A stretch of DNA of 64,000 bases from Tetrapyrgos nigripes (taxonomy: Eukaryota; Basidiomycota; Agaricomycetes; Agaricales; Campanellaceae). Every line of letters starts with the position of its first letter. The first letter of the stretch is position 1. This document shows positions 1-12,300 of this stretch, piece after piece. The stretch lies in contig JAACJM010000006.1 of NCBI GenBank assembly GCA_013368315.1, forward strand, positions 930,001 to 994,000. The letters are read 5' to 3'. Below the pieces are notes generated by a model that worked only from the letters and a program-made list of their open reading frames with translations, was not told the DNA's origin and searched no databases. The translations under genes were made by a program, and so were the position numbers.

Positions 1-2035
1 GTAGGGCGGTCCAAGGAGTCTTGTGGCGGAGACTCATCCATGCGCTACGGGCGTATGGTTCGAATTCTTCTTTCGTCAACGAAGCCTTAAGCTCGAGGTC
101 GCCTATGGCAATAATTTGGCCGTATCCGGCACAATGTTGCCTGAAGGAAGAGCGAGGATGATCAGAATCGAGACCCGTGAAAGACGACGAACACTCACAT
201 CTGTGCTGCTGATAGCCTCTCTCTACCGTGTAGTCGTCGAACATAATGCACGCCGTCGGTTGTAGTGAAGTGAAGAGAGGGAAGAGAAGGAGTGATTTGA
301 TTCGAAACCGAGGGCCTAGAGTACACTTGCTGAACCAGAGCCATTTTGGAATTAGAAAACCGAAGAAGAGACGACAATAGATAAAAGTAAGGTAACTGGG
401 GGGAGGATAGAAGAACGGAATGGGGAGGTTCAGGTGGGAAAAGCCTTATAAATAAACACGAATTTCCAATGAACACAAGTCTTGGGGTTGCCACATATAT
501 CCGGCACCACTACTACTGTTTGCAATTGACTGACCAAGGTGATTACATGCATACTTACCAACTAAACATTATCTTCGGATATGGACAACAACACGGCACC
601 GCAACGTCTACAAATCAGAGCCGGAAAATCAGTGATTATTGCAGTGGCGATTCATCTCGGTGGACTTACAGATAGAGGGCTAATAGAACGGCCGTAAGAA
701 AAGTACGGCCGCTGTCATGGCTCGAGGTGGAGCATCCACTTTTATGAAGAGCATTCCAGTATTATACTCTGGAGTCCATACAGTGCCTAACGAACATACT
801 CTTATGTGCTCTAACCAGAGGCACGGAGAGGAAGATGGAGGAGTGATGCAGGAAGAAGAAAGAAGAGAAACTACTCACGTGGAGCAAACCACATGGAAGC
901 CGAAGGTGAGGTGGTTATTTATGGGGATGTAAATTCACGTGTAGGCGATTAACAGAAGGATTTTCAATTTATTTATGACGACATACATTCTACTAAGAGA
1001 TCTCGATAACAGCAAGCCACAATATTCTTCGTCGTTTGTTACAGTCTAAACACCCATCGAAAGCCATGATGCACTGGACTAGTGAAGAGGGAATCACTTG
1101 TAAGTACTTTACCAAACGTATCTCGAGGAAGCCTTTCCGGCATGGCGAGTGCTTGAGCCCAGACTAGTAAGCAGACTTTACAGGACCTTACCCCTCTAGC
1201 CAAGCCTTTCCCGACGACTACTTTTTTCAAGTTTGATCCGAAGACTCGCTGTGCCTGTCAGTCCCGGTCTGGATTCAACATATCGACCCAAACGATAGTT
1301 TTCAACTGAGCTCGTCAAGTCTTTGAGAACGGAGCCAATAGCCAGCTGTTGCGTACTTATCTGCCTGACACTGATAATTACCGACGAATGCAGCTCGAAA
1401 CATCATGTCAAGCTGTGGTAGCTGGCAATGGTATGGATTGGTCATGGATGATGGCAGTGTCATAAGTCTGCGCTTTCATTTTGAAAATCAACATCAATAT
1501 AAAGTGTCAAGTGTTTCTGGGGCGGAAGTCGCCAGCCCGGCATATATAGTCAGCATACATAGTCAGCGTGTGCAACTTGTCTCCATCAATATGATGATAC
1601 TGTAGGCGAAAAGCAATGATGTGAGGAGCACGCTTGCAGGGGAATATCATTTGCACTGGTGCCCGCACAATTCCACGATGCTCCATCTTGTCTTTGCATT
1701 GTCTTTTCAAAATCAGTTGTCGGCCATCGGCATCGACGAGCTTGTGGACACTCACGTATGCGTAAGTACTACATGTACACTTGATTACTGTACGGCGTCG
1801 GTCTGAGGTTGCAATATGTCGGTGCGGGCCACTGTATACAGCGGCATGTACGAGTCCTTATCCCATTGCACAGATGCAATAGACTCTGGAGAGGTGGATG
1901 TAGGTCATGGACTAGGCACTGGGGACTGGTCCGTTGCTCGACGAAGGAGAAGGTGCTTGGTGCCGAGTCTGCCGAGCTGACAGAATAGAATATATTTTCC
2001 CGGAATACGAAAAATGCGGCCATTTGAGCTCACAA
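1..2035. other. No supported gene
   Basis: Short open frames occur on both strands but none shows a domain, a signal peptide, or a splice-compatible extension into a longer product. I see no clear repeat boundary. This is most likely intergenic or old degraded repeat sequence. Confidence 0.5.
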
Positions 2036-2550
2036 TAGGTAGGGTCAGAGTGCCCGTTTCTGAGGTGTTTCACACACCTGTTTCTGGTGCTGTTGCAACC
2101 TCGCGAAATACCCTTGAAACGGCCTCTCACTTTGACCGCCCTTGCTTCAAAGGTGTTGCAGTAAATTAATTCCGTACATAATACTTCATTGTCTTCAAAT
2201 TCTTGGGCAGGCTTGACAGCCTTAGTTCAAGATCTATTGGATTTCCGTTTTGGTTTTGGCAATGGAGGCCTAGGGTCTTGGTCGTCGTTGTCTGCTTTTC
2301 TCTTCGGCGGCATGCTAGAGTATGTGAGGGATTTCTTAACCAAGAGCGAGTATACTTGCAGTAGGGACACACGTGTATATAGATGGAAAAAAAGTTGTAT
2401 ATAAATCAAGAATTTGAAGAATTTGTAAGACAGTGGAAGTTGCAGGTCTAGGCAGCTCGCGAGCTGCTTCCAACATGCACCCGTTTCTGGATGTTGTTTC
2501 GGTCAGTTGAAACACCTTTTTGAAACAGGTCAAAAACCTGACCCTACCTA
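2036..2550. mobile_element. Small TIR element (non-autonomous)
   Basis: The ends are inverted copies of TAGGTAGGGTCAG, and similarity continues inward (both arms contain a cccgtttctg-type block and a ggtgtttc block). If the outer TA at each end is the target duplication, the element is a TA-inserting MITE-like sequence. On the minus strand near 2310 it contains a short lysine-rich start (MPPKRKADNDD) that could be a relic of a transposase N-terminus, but nothing longer is open. The superfamily is not determined. Confidence 0.55.
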
Positions 2551-5500
2551 ATAAGACTCGTCCTATAAATAGGACTCGTAACTTTCTTATAGCAACTTAC
2601 CCCTTCCATCTGCATAGATTGTATCTACGGAGATTGGTCGACTCCGAGTCTGGGAGACAGTAACAAATTCATGAAAAGCTCCAATATGCCGGTCCCAAGA
2701 ACCTACCGATCATAATACCCCATGATACCAACTTACCCGTATTGTGGGCGCACCTATCTACCGGTAAACGAATCTTCAACTTGGGGCGCTTGAAGTTTTC
2801 TAGGCTCGCCGTCGTCGTGGATGTGGCTGAAGCCATCTGTGAGCACGAAAGACTCTTGAGCCCGCCCAGAGCGTTCACTTTCGTAATTGGGTATGTATTA
2901 CACCGAGAGTTACTACAATGCGAGGTGATTTACAGGGCTGCGCACACAATACTATTATACTTACCCAGGCAGGACCGAGTAATTTGGATATACGATCGTC
3001 GCTCGTCAGATGGGTCACTGTGGCCCGGGCCCGTGGGTGAGCCATGCCATCGTTGACAACTCCTCACGAGATGCAGTTCTGAGGAGTCCCAAGATGTCCC
3101 AAGCCGTTCGCAGGCATGGAAGCGGAAAGAGAAGAAAAGAAAAGAATTACCCATATATCATTTCAATGTCTTGTCCGACTCTGAACGAACGGCGTGTCAA
3201 GGCCTGGCAACTCAGTGGAGGCCTGGAGTTTCGGATAAAATGAATGGTGTTTACAACGAGCGAGAACGAGGGTCGAAAGCCTTCATCGGTAGGACCTGGG
3301 AACCTGATCAGCATTGGAGAGGTCCGAGCCTTTCACAAGCATATGAGTCAACGACTCACCGTCTTCCGCAAAGGCCAAAGCAAGAACCAGGCAGGAACAC
3401 ATCCGGATCCCCGACTTCCAGCCCTCCACGAACGTCTTGTCCAATGTCAAGAGCTTTTCAAGGCCTGTTCAACGTCCCAGTCATGGTCAATGGAGTCTAA
3501 GTGGAGTCCTGAAACCCCAGATTAGACGACGTTTTGAATCGTACCAAGCATCGAAAATTATCACGAGGGACCAGGGTCCTGAGAGCCCTAATCATGATCA
3601 GCGTTGGAGAAGTATTTGTCGGATCTGCGCAAAGTATGACGACCATCATATCTCCCGACGTGGAGCGTAGTCTCGCGTGGTGCGGATGCAACGATCGCCA
3701 TGTATGCCTTCGGGATCTATCCGCAGCGCGAGCGTTTCCGCCACTCCAGGTAGTCTTCAGGTCTCAAGACAGTTCCCAGGACAATTCTCGTAGGACGTCG
3801 TTATCTTCTTCCGATTGGAATGGTGAAGCGAGTAGGAGCATCTCATCGAAATATGTCCTTAAGGACCCACATCTGCCATACTTATCACTACTTACTCATG
3901 TATGTCGTAGTCCGACTCCTGGAATTGTCTGTTCGTGGTCTTGTCCAATATTCCAGCAGATAATCATAATCACGCTGATATGTAGCCAAATCTCACTGTT
4001 CGGTAGTCAGTTCCATAGCATTTCCATCAGACAGTGGATACAGTTGCCTGCAGTTGCCCGTTCAAGACAGTGCACATTGTGACGGTGACCACAAAGATCT
4101 GGGGAAAATCGCGGTAGAGTCCTCTAGTGTGGAAAGCAGGAAGGGCCCGCTCATAAGCGCGCCACAATTGATTGCCGAGCATTCAGACCCCAGAGACTCT
4201 GGATCGTGTGACTATTACCATATGTACCTTTTTATTTAAAACTTCTATTTAAAAACTCCGATGTGCGACTCCTATTCATAATTTAAGAACTCCGCTGCAC
4301 TCAAGCAGCGTCCATCTGTTGTGGCGGAATCAGGTAGTCCAAGGGAGGGGTAGAAAGAGAATCTCTATTGTTCCACAGGGACAATACAGTACCAGTAGAG
4401 AGATTATTGAGTAGTAGATACGTAGTAATAGGCTTTGTGGGCCACCGCTTCGCGTGGCAATAGAGGCTGTTAATTCATGGTTGAAAAAAAGACCGGATGC
4501 CGAGGTATCCAAATTACATAGCCATACGCGGAAACGTCAGATTATAAGAACGAGACCCTAAAGGGCCTCGTAATACGCACCTAATAGAACAAGCATGAGA
4601 TGTTCTAACTTGGCGAGGAGGAAAAGAAAGAGAAAAAGAAGACTCAAGTCGCTGACTTTGACAATAACGTTAGAGACCACAGTGCTCGAGAAATTACTCT
4701 AATAGGAAGGAGTCTAGATTGCATCCATGCCTCAGAGCTGGGATAACACCAGATGTATCCACCTTGATGAGAAGGCTCCTCCCGCACCTAATCCTAATTG
4801 AAGAGTCTTCAGCTGTCTGAGCTCCTGTAGCGCTTCGGTTCACCTTTCCATCCTTTAATTGTGTTTTAAATGACATTTACAAAAATCTAATCATTGCTGT
4901 GAGTACATCTCGAATTTTTATCTCCCCTCTCTTATATCCGTTGCGCAGGACCCCAGGGCTGTCCACTGCTTCATTGTCTCACATGGATATACCTTCGCGC
5001 AGGACGTCCACTGCTTATACCTCACTGCCTCCATGGCCACCATTTTCTCATCTCATTTCATTTCCACTATATGTTTCTGATTTCTCCCTTCATTTCAATT
5101 TATTACAATATATCCCCTTAGTACCATAGATCGACTCTCTGTTACACATTTTTCAGTTTCACAACATACTCACATATACACTGAGAAACTCATCCCTATT
5201 GTCCCCAGTATCCCCATCTCCCCTCACTCTATAATTTCTTTAGTGTCCTCACGAGTTTCTCAGTCTCTATTAGTGTACTTTGCATTACCCGCCCTCCACT
5301 CCCACTTTCATTTCTCTAGTGTAGACTTTGTACTTAGCGCTGCTGAGCCTCATTACGTCGAAATATACCCAGGGGAGTCGCTGTTTCAGGACTCCCCATG
5401 ATTTGCCTATCTTCTCTGTCTCGAAATTTGTCCCAGGTGATACCACAAGATGATTAGTCATAACAGCTGCAATAAAGAAAACAAAAAGGCGTGAGCTTGA

Positions 5501-5794
5501 TGAGTACTAGTGTACATGTCGTTTGGCATAGTCCTAGTAGTACTAGATGGCAAGAACTTATCGAGGTGAGGGCCCTCGGAATGTGTGACAGGTTAATTAG
5601 GCCTAGGGATGCAGGGTATGCACAGTATGTAGCCTAACATACATCAATAGGTCCTTCTCTACATATTGACATACATATTCATTGTTCAAATAGAGAGGAG
5701 AGGATGGGAAAGGACAATGTGAATGTGCTGTTTGAGGGTTATGATTGCCAATTTAGGAGATAATTTCAAGGGGGCCGGGAAATTTAGCTGAGTG
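2551..5794. other. No supported gene
   Basis: I found no coding region here. A short palindrome (GTCCTAT-AA-ATAGGAC) lies near 2562-2580. The frames at 3534-4082 and 4899-5129 are low-complexity translations without domains. Confidence 0.45.
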
Positions 5795-5925
5795 ATATAG
5801 GGCAGTGTTGGAAATTAATGGCTTATTAAGGGTGATTTCTGAAGCTAAGTCCTTAACTCTTAATAACCCTTAACTTAAGTGCGCATATTAAGTCTTAATT
5901 TTCAAGCAAGACTACTTACCTAGAA

Positions 5926-6459
5926 TTATCCTTCAAAGTCATCACCTGAACCCTCAAGTTCCCCGTCATCTGGTGGCTCATCTGAATACTCAGCTGCCAA
6001 AAGCTCCATCATGTGCACCTCATTGTTGTAAACTTGACGCTGGCCCAGATGTATAAAATCATCCAGTGGCTTCTTCACAGTACCTCCAAATAACTTTTCA
6101 AGGGTGATGGGCAACCAGCTGTAGTTGCTTCTCTCCATCTCTGGGCACCAATCTGTCTGACACTAGGAACATTTTGCAGAGCTAATTTTGTGTTAGAAAT
6201 GAACTTGGATTGAGGGATATAGCTATGCACCTGTTCTGAGTCATTCATCATTCAAATCCAGCACTTCTTTTCCATCGTCATCCAACTGTATTGCCATTCC
6301 TTCAGGTCTGTGTTGCTGAATGCAGCCAAGGCACCATGCTCGGAAGTGAGATGAGTTGGATTTTGAGTCGGCTCTATGAAAGTAGGCCCATAAAGCACCC
6401 TTCGCAGCAGGTTGGCAGCAGGCATGGTCAAGTGTGGTGAAGCAGAGTCTGAAAGACAT
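5926..6459 (-). pseudogene. hAT transposase remnants
   Basis: Two minus-strand fragments lie in order. 6241-6459 contains a Cys/His cluster (HFRAWCLGCIQQH) resembling the BED-like N-terminal zinc finger of basidiomycete hAT transposases. 5926-6138 ends in an acidic tail (DDGELEGSGDDFEG) typical of a C-terminus. The central RNase H-like catalytic domain is missing, which fits an internal deletion. The assignment rests on motif resemblance plus the exact hAT target duplication around the element. Confidence 0.55.
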
Positions 6460-6511
6460 ATTGAGGAATGACCAAAAGAATGTAACTTCTTATAAATTGT
6501 ACGCCTCAGTG

Positions 6512-7195
6512 CAGTGTTGTCGAGGTCAGTGACCAGTCAGTGCCTGTGACCCTGGTCACAAATTTGGTGACCTGGGGTCATCGACTGACCATGACCTAGG
6601 CGGTGAATCGGTGACTTTCCCATATTTGGTAGGTCAATGACATCATCACTTCATTTGGACTTCTCCGCACTTCCGCGCTCAGTGCGTCCTCACTCTTTCG
6701 GACTCGTCTTACCCAGAACCTTACTGGAATTGAGTAGGTATGCATAAATAATTACATAGCTAGATACTGAGAGAGTCCTGTATCCCCGAATCAATCCCAA
6801 TGATGCCATCTGCACTATTAGAGTCCTTGTCTACCAATTCATAGAACTCTAGCTCTTCATCCAAGCTTCGTACTGCACTTTGTTGATGTACATCTACCCA
6901 ATGCTTGTTGGTGAAGTTAAAGAGCTGTGCAAGCCTGATAGAGATGACCTGCGGATCATGCACGAAAAGATCTTCATCAATATCAATATCATCATCAAGT
7001 GACACTATGCGTGAGGACGCAATACTACAACGAATAGTGGAATCAGTGGCTAACGGCAGCCTGGGAGTGACGCTCGGATAATTCCGAAGGTCATCGCCTA
7101 GGTCAGTTCATTTCGGTGACCTTGTAACCGTTCACTGACCATTCAGTTTTTGACAAAGTGACCGTTCACTTCCGGTCAGTGACCGCACAACACTG
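6512..7195. mobile_element. Nested hAT MITE with 8-bp TSD
   Basis: The element begins CAGTGTTGTCGAGGTCAGTGACC (partly imperfect) and ends with the inverted counterpart at 7195. It is flanked by an exact 8-bp duplication CCTCAGTG (6504-6511 and 7196-7203). Multiple GGTCAGTGACC and GGTCAC motifs fill both subterminal regions, as expected for transposase-binding repeats. A minus-strand frame at 6760-7005 encodes an acidic segment with no recognisable catalytic motif. It is younger than the hAT element it interrupts. Confidence 0.85.
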
Positions 7196-7335
7196 CCTCA
7201 GTGGCCACTCACTTAATTCAGGATTTTAGTGTAAGTAGCATGTCAAGAACATTCATCTACTTAAGGGTAAACTAAGGGTTATTAAGGCTTAAGTTAACTT
7301 AAGGGCTAAGCCTTAAGTCCAACACTGATATAGGG

Positions 7336-8201
7336 TTGGTTGGTTTGGTCCCAGGGCCCTTAAAAATTTTTCTTGTGGAGAAAATTTGGGTGGTTCAGGC
7401 CCAAAATTTGACCTAGCGATTCTGATGGAAAATATCCCTCAGAGACTCAGACAATTGCAGAAACATGACTTTCCCTCATTGGAACACATAGTTCTGGCAA
7501 TTTCTTGAGCGTCTCAGTAAGCTGCCGGAGTTTGGCAAAGTTATATCTGGCCGGAGATGTGTCCAAATTGGGTATATGCTACCATATATGGAAGGATGTG
7601 GTTGGTTGGTTCAATGGCTGAAGGGCTTAAAAAATTTTCTGACCCTATATCCTTAAAATTTTTTCCCCAGCCCCCTTGGATAATTTCCCATCCCTTACTC
7701 ATGTAGAGATTTGGTCCTGCTGGAGGAATCTCTTTGGAATTGGTATGGTCACACTGAAGTATATCCAAGAAGTGTAGATAAATTATAGAGAACTCTCCAG
7801 ATGTGGAGGGAAAGGTATCAAAGTATGTAGAGCGGAACATAAGTTGGAGCAAAATGCCTGCCAGGTAGTCATGTGACTTCCACATGGCCAGTTTCTCCTG
7901 TGGCTGAACGGATTTTTACCCTTTTCAGCCTTTCTATGTACATTTTATGTACAATTTGACATACATATGCATTTCTACATTCATGCCACTATAATACTTG
8001 TTGAGGACTACTTTGGGAACACATCTAAACCCATCCATTGACAATAATCATTACAGTCATGCTCAAGAGGAAATTTTTTGAAGCATTCATCAATATTGCC
8101 ATCACCAAAAAGGGTTGATCTCAATTGAGCTGCTGCCGCATCATCACCATCTACTTCTGGTCCATAAATGGATTTTGAGCAGCATTGACCCTATTAGCAA
8201 T
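7336..8201 (-). pseudogene. Degenerate DNA-transposon-like host of the gypsy insertion (left half)
   Basis: Minus-strand frames at 7541-7885 and around 8040-8190 show protein-like composition but carry stops and no diagnostic motif. The sequence continues on the far side of the gypsy element at 16184, joined by the duplicated GCAAT, so the two halves were contiguous before insertion. The family is not certain. Confidence 0.4.
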
Positions 8202-8717
8202 TGTCAAGATTGTCGGTACACTCAATAACCACCCAAGTCACACAATACGAGAAAGCCGGTTACAAGAGAATAGATTGATCAAGAGAGAAAGAGAGGTAGA
8301 GAGATAGAGAGAAAGTAAGCTGACTAGGCTCTACACTGCGTAGTAAAAGTACGGAGCGGAGACGAAGTGAACGAACTAAGGAATAGGTTACAAGGATCAT
8401 AGGTATATAAGTACAATGTGAACGGATGGGAAAGAGTAAGTAATAATAGACAGTATCATGTGGAAACGTCAAGAGCGAGAGAGTAATGAGTTAAATATGG
8501 ATAGATGAAGGTACTGGATCATAAGGAATGATTGACAGTGAGAATGTCCGTGGAGATAGGAAGCGGAGGAAATAAGAGTGTGAGTCATAGATATATGGGG
8601 ATGGTAACTATAGACGATGATGGGAAATGGTTGATGTTTATGGGGTTAGAGTGGGAAGTAGGTAGTAAAAGGAAAAGAATAGAATGGAAATGAATAGGCG
8701 GGGAGCGATTCATGACA
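8202..8717 (-). repeat. 3' LTR of the gypsy element
   Basis: It is the same length as its partner at 15668 and differs from it at eight sites. The polypurine tract is directly adjacent on the internal side. A TATA-like block (ggtatataag near 8400) could be the core promoter. Confidence 0.95.
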
Positions 8718-8732
8718 TTACCCCCTCTTTAG
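8718..8732 (-). promoter_or_regulatory. Polypurine tract (plus-strand primer)
   Basis: Read on the minus strand the sequence is AAAGAGGGGGTAA immediately before the 3' LTR start TGTCATG. A purine run abutting the 3' LTR is where plus-strand DNA synthesis is primed in LTR retrotransposons. Confidence 0.8.
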
Positions 8733-9256
8733 GACGAGCTTTCACCGGAGCTCGTCAAGCTACTTTTCCAGTGTTTCGCCCATTGTTCGCGAAGTCGTCT
8801 GTCCACGTCTCCCTGACTCGGCCAACACTCCCTTAACCTGTCCCAGCCTGTCATGTAATTCGTAATATTCCACCTAGGGTCGTTCCAGTCTGTTAAGTCC
8901 CCCCACTCTGTCGTGTTGGTTGCAGTCCCCCAGCCGGCTCCATTGTCGTTATCATCATATTGTAGGGTGATGTGTGCGCCCCATATGCTGCTGTCTCCCC
9001 ATCCAATGTTCCCTCTGTGTTCCGCACGTAGAGACGTCCAGTGAACTACGCATCTAGCTCGATGTCCTCTGCCCAATCTACATCGCCCTGGTCCATCCTC
9101 TCCTCCCCACGTGCAGCGTTGACATCCGTTGTGAGGTCCTTGGTGCTGTTTTGAGAGTCGACATTGACGTCCTGAGCGTTTTCCGTAGGTGCAACGCCCC
9201 CTGTTGGTTGGGTGTGCGGTATGAGCGATAGTGTCGGTGGAGGAAGTGGTAGACAT
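8729..9256 (-). CDS. Third ORF of the gypsy element, Cys/His-rich
   Basis: This 175-residue frame lies between pol and the 3' LTR. The ATG at 9254-9256 is preferred; the frame extends three codons further only with a GTG. It is in the pol frame but separated from pol by stop codons. The N-terminal third has a Cys/His-rich stretch with two related CRL...H segments (about residues 23-75), suggestive of metal binding. The C-terminal half is rich in Trp, Asn and Asp. There is no signal peptide or membrane segment, so an envelope role is not supported. Function is unknown. It may be a real accessory protein of this family or only a read-through tail. Confidence 0.55.
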   Translation of the reverse strand: MSTTSSTDTIAHTAHPTNRGRCTYGKRSGRQCRLSKQHQGPHNGCQRCTWGGEDGPGRCRLGRGHRARCVVHWTSLRAEHRGNIGWGDSSIWGAHITLQYDDNDNGAGWGTATNTTEWGDLTDWNDPRWNITNYMTGWDRLRECWPSQGDVDRRLREQWAKHWKSSLTSSGESSS

Positions 9257-9376
9257 TGTTATCACAAGAGTGTGGGCGATTGTTTGGACTGGTAGCGGTG
9301 GATGATGTTCTGTAGTTCTCCGTTGTGGAAATGGATCTTTTATAGTTGTTGGAGACAGGTTTGACAGTAGACACCG

Positions 9377-12300
9377 TTAACGAGGGAATGCAATCAATGA
9401 ATGATGACAAAAGTCTGAGTTCGATTGCCGAGTGAGGTGCGAAGGAGGGCATAGAATACCAGCGGTTTGTAACAGTATTTCTCCTCGGAGTTGTGCTTTC
9501 GCTTGAAGCACACGGGTACTTCGCCATATGTCTTCCATGGTGATTCCTAGTGAACGCACCGTTGTTCCGGGGCGTATCAGATTTTTGGGTCGATACGCAT
9601 TTGGGTGCTGTTGATGGAAGGTTTCGATCATCTCCTTCACCTTCGTCAATCCCGACGCCGGTTCCCATGAATTTTCTGAATCAGCATAGTCCAACCATTT
9701 GACAAGGTACTGTACTCCCCGACGGTTTCTCGTTGGTTTCGAATCTAGAATTGCTTCCACATCATATTCATTGTCTTCCAGAAGTAACTCTGCCAGTTCT
9801 CCCGGATAGTTCACTCCATGAGCTTCGGTTTCTTTGTACGGCGATAGGAGTGAAGCGTGGAATACTGGATGAATGTGCCAACTATTCGGTAATTTGAGTC
9901 GGTAATTGACTTCACTGATAACGTCAGTGATTTCAAACGGTCCGTGACGACGATTTGCTAACTTAGCTTTTGGCCTCGTTGTCTTCAAATTCTTTCCGTC
10001 TAGCAACACTTTGTCCCCAACTTTAAACTTCTTCCCTTCGGTAGCATAGTCCTTGTTCTGTTCCTTCATCTGTTCTGCCGCTGTTGCTAGACTTGCTTTT
10101 AGTTCTTCTCGAAGAGTGTCCAAGTTTTGAAGGCGTTCTTCGACTTTTGGTATGTGTGAAATCGGAGTGATGGATGGAAAGGGTCGAGGTAGATATCCAT
10201 GGAGTAGTTCAAACGGCGACTTCCCAGTTGCTGAATGAATTCTGGCGTTGTGGCAAAATTCGGCGTAGGGTAGGTATTTAACCCAATCGTCTTGGCGATA
10301 GTTACAGAAGGTTCGAAGATACTGTTCGAGTTCTTGATTGAACCTTTCTGTCTCGCCATCTGTTTGTGGATGATAAGCTGTACTGAGTGCCGAAGTGATA
10401 CCTAACTTAGCGTATATCCCTTTCATTACTTGGCTTGCGAATTGAGGTCTGCGGTCAGATATCATTTTGTCCCACAAGCCGTATCGTCGCCAAGTGTTGT
10501 TGAACAGTAGGTCAATGGTTCCGTCGCTATCGATATCCTTTCTGCATGGAGAAATAACAACTGTTTTTGTTGAACGGTCAACTGTGACATGAATTGCATT
10601 AAAGCCGTCACATTCTGGCAGATCCGTGATGAAGTCGGTTGTAATTGTACCAGAGGGTCGTTCTGGTATCTCGTTCGGAATTAATGGTACATGCGCCGGG
10701 TGATTATTTGCCTTGGTCAACTGACAGGTAGCGCATCCTTCAACATAGTTACGAACGAATACTGACATACCAGGCCACCAGAATTCTCTACTGACGAGTT
10801 CGTACATTTTGAATCGTCCCGGATGTCCTGCAGTGAGGCTGTCGTGATACATTTTAACAATGTCTCGTCTGAGTTGTTGGTCGTTTGGGCTGTAGATCTT
10901 TCCTCGGAACAGGATGATTCCATCTTCGTAATTCCATTCCTGTAGATTTTTTGCCAGCACGCGTGGTCCGTTGTTAAAGATCGTTTGTAATGCACTTACG
11001 ACTTCAGCATCCTTTTTTGGACATTCCTTAATCCGTCTTTTCAATTCTGTATCTCCGATTGCGGTTACCGTTCCTGGCCTTGTCGCTCGAATCCTGAAGA
11101 ACCTGGGGTCAAGTAAGACCCTATCTTTATTGTCGTTCTCGACCCCCTCTTTATGGTCTGACCTTCGAGAGAGTGGGTCACTTCGATTCAGGTTTCCGGA
11201 TTTGTGGGTGAGCGTAAAGTCGAATCTGGTCAGAAACAAGGCCATTCTTGCTTGTCATCGGCTGAGTTTCTGAGCGGTGGTGAAGTATCTAAGGTTGTCG
11301 TGATCGGTCAAGATTTCGATGGTATGTGGTTCGCCTTCCAGGTAGTGTCGCCAGGCTTCAAGTCTGCGTATGATCGCTAGCAGTTCTTTGTCGTGAATGT
11401 CGTAATTCCGTTCAGTTTCGGATAAGGCTTTTGACAGGTAGGCTACCGGATGCCATTTATCATCCGGTCCTTGTTGTTGCAGGATACCTCCCATAGCGTA
11501 ATCTGACACATCAACTTCTACTCAGTATGGTTTAGAATAATCAGGCATGAGAAGGACTGGTGAAGTCGTAAACGTATCTTTGAGTGCCTGGAAAGCTGTT
11601 TGAGCTTCCTCGGACCATTCCCATGGGTGCTCCTTTTTTGTGAGATCGAACAGTGGTCGTGCGATTTTTGAGAAATCACGTATGAAACGACGGTAAAAGT
11701 TTCCGAAGCCGAGGAATGATTGTACGTCTTTGACGTTGCGTGGGATTGGCCATTTGGTCACGCCCTCGACCTTGACTGGGTCCATCGCCAATGTGTTATG
11801 TGAAACGATAAGGCTGAGGAACTCCACTGAATCAGTTTCGAAAGTGCATTTTTCCGGTTTAGCGTATAAATCGTTATCATGGAGTCGTGCTAATACTTGT
11901 TTCACCATGTATCGATGTTCTTCTAGTGATTCCGTGAATATGAGAATATCGTCCATATAGATCATGACTTTTCCGGAGTCGATCAGGTCCTTGAATAGAG
12001 TGTTCATCATTGCTTGGAATGTAGCTGGAGAGTTCATAAGACCGAAAAACATCACCGTTGGTTCGAAGAGGCCGTGGTTGGTTTTAAACGCCGCTTTCCA
12101 TTCATCTCCCTTCTTGATACGTACGTTGTTATATCCCCATCTAAGGTCGATTTTGGAGAACATCCGCGCCCCTTTTAATTTATCTACGAGTTCCGATATA
12201 AGCGGTAGGGGGTATTTGTTTTTGACGGTCCCTCTGTTCAGGGCACGATAGTCCTGTACTGGTCGTAGTTTTCCGTCTTTCTTTTTTACAAAGAAGAAGG

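Larger units (their letters stand above)
5803..7327 (-). mobile_element. hAT-like transposon, internally deleted, with nested insert
   Basis: The ends are CAGTGTTGG at 5803 and its complement ending at 7327. They are flanked by an exact 8-bp direct repeat ATATAGGG (5795-5802 and 7328-7335). An 8-bp target duplication with CAG-type ends is the hallmark of the hAT superfamily. Subterminal TTAAGG/CCTTAA motifs are repeated near both ends. Minus-strand coding fragments of a transposase-like protein remain inside. A second hAT element (6512-7195) is inserted in it, so the original element was only about 0.83 kb and cannot encode a full transposase. Confidence 0.85.

Noticed and set aside
10..75. 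tRNA-like segment with ggttcgaattc and a gagtct/agactc stem near the window start
   Set aside because: The stem-loop has the wrong loop size and no acceptor stem pairs; a tRNA fold could not be built.
3534..4082. 182-residue plus-strand ORF
   Set aside because: No domain, low-complexity composition, no start or splice context; likely chance.
8729..9256. Third gypsy ORF as an envelope gene
   Set aside because: No signal peptide, no transmembrane helix, too short.
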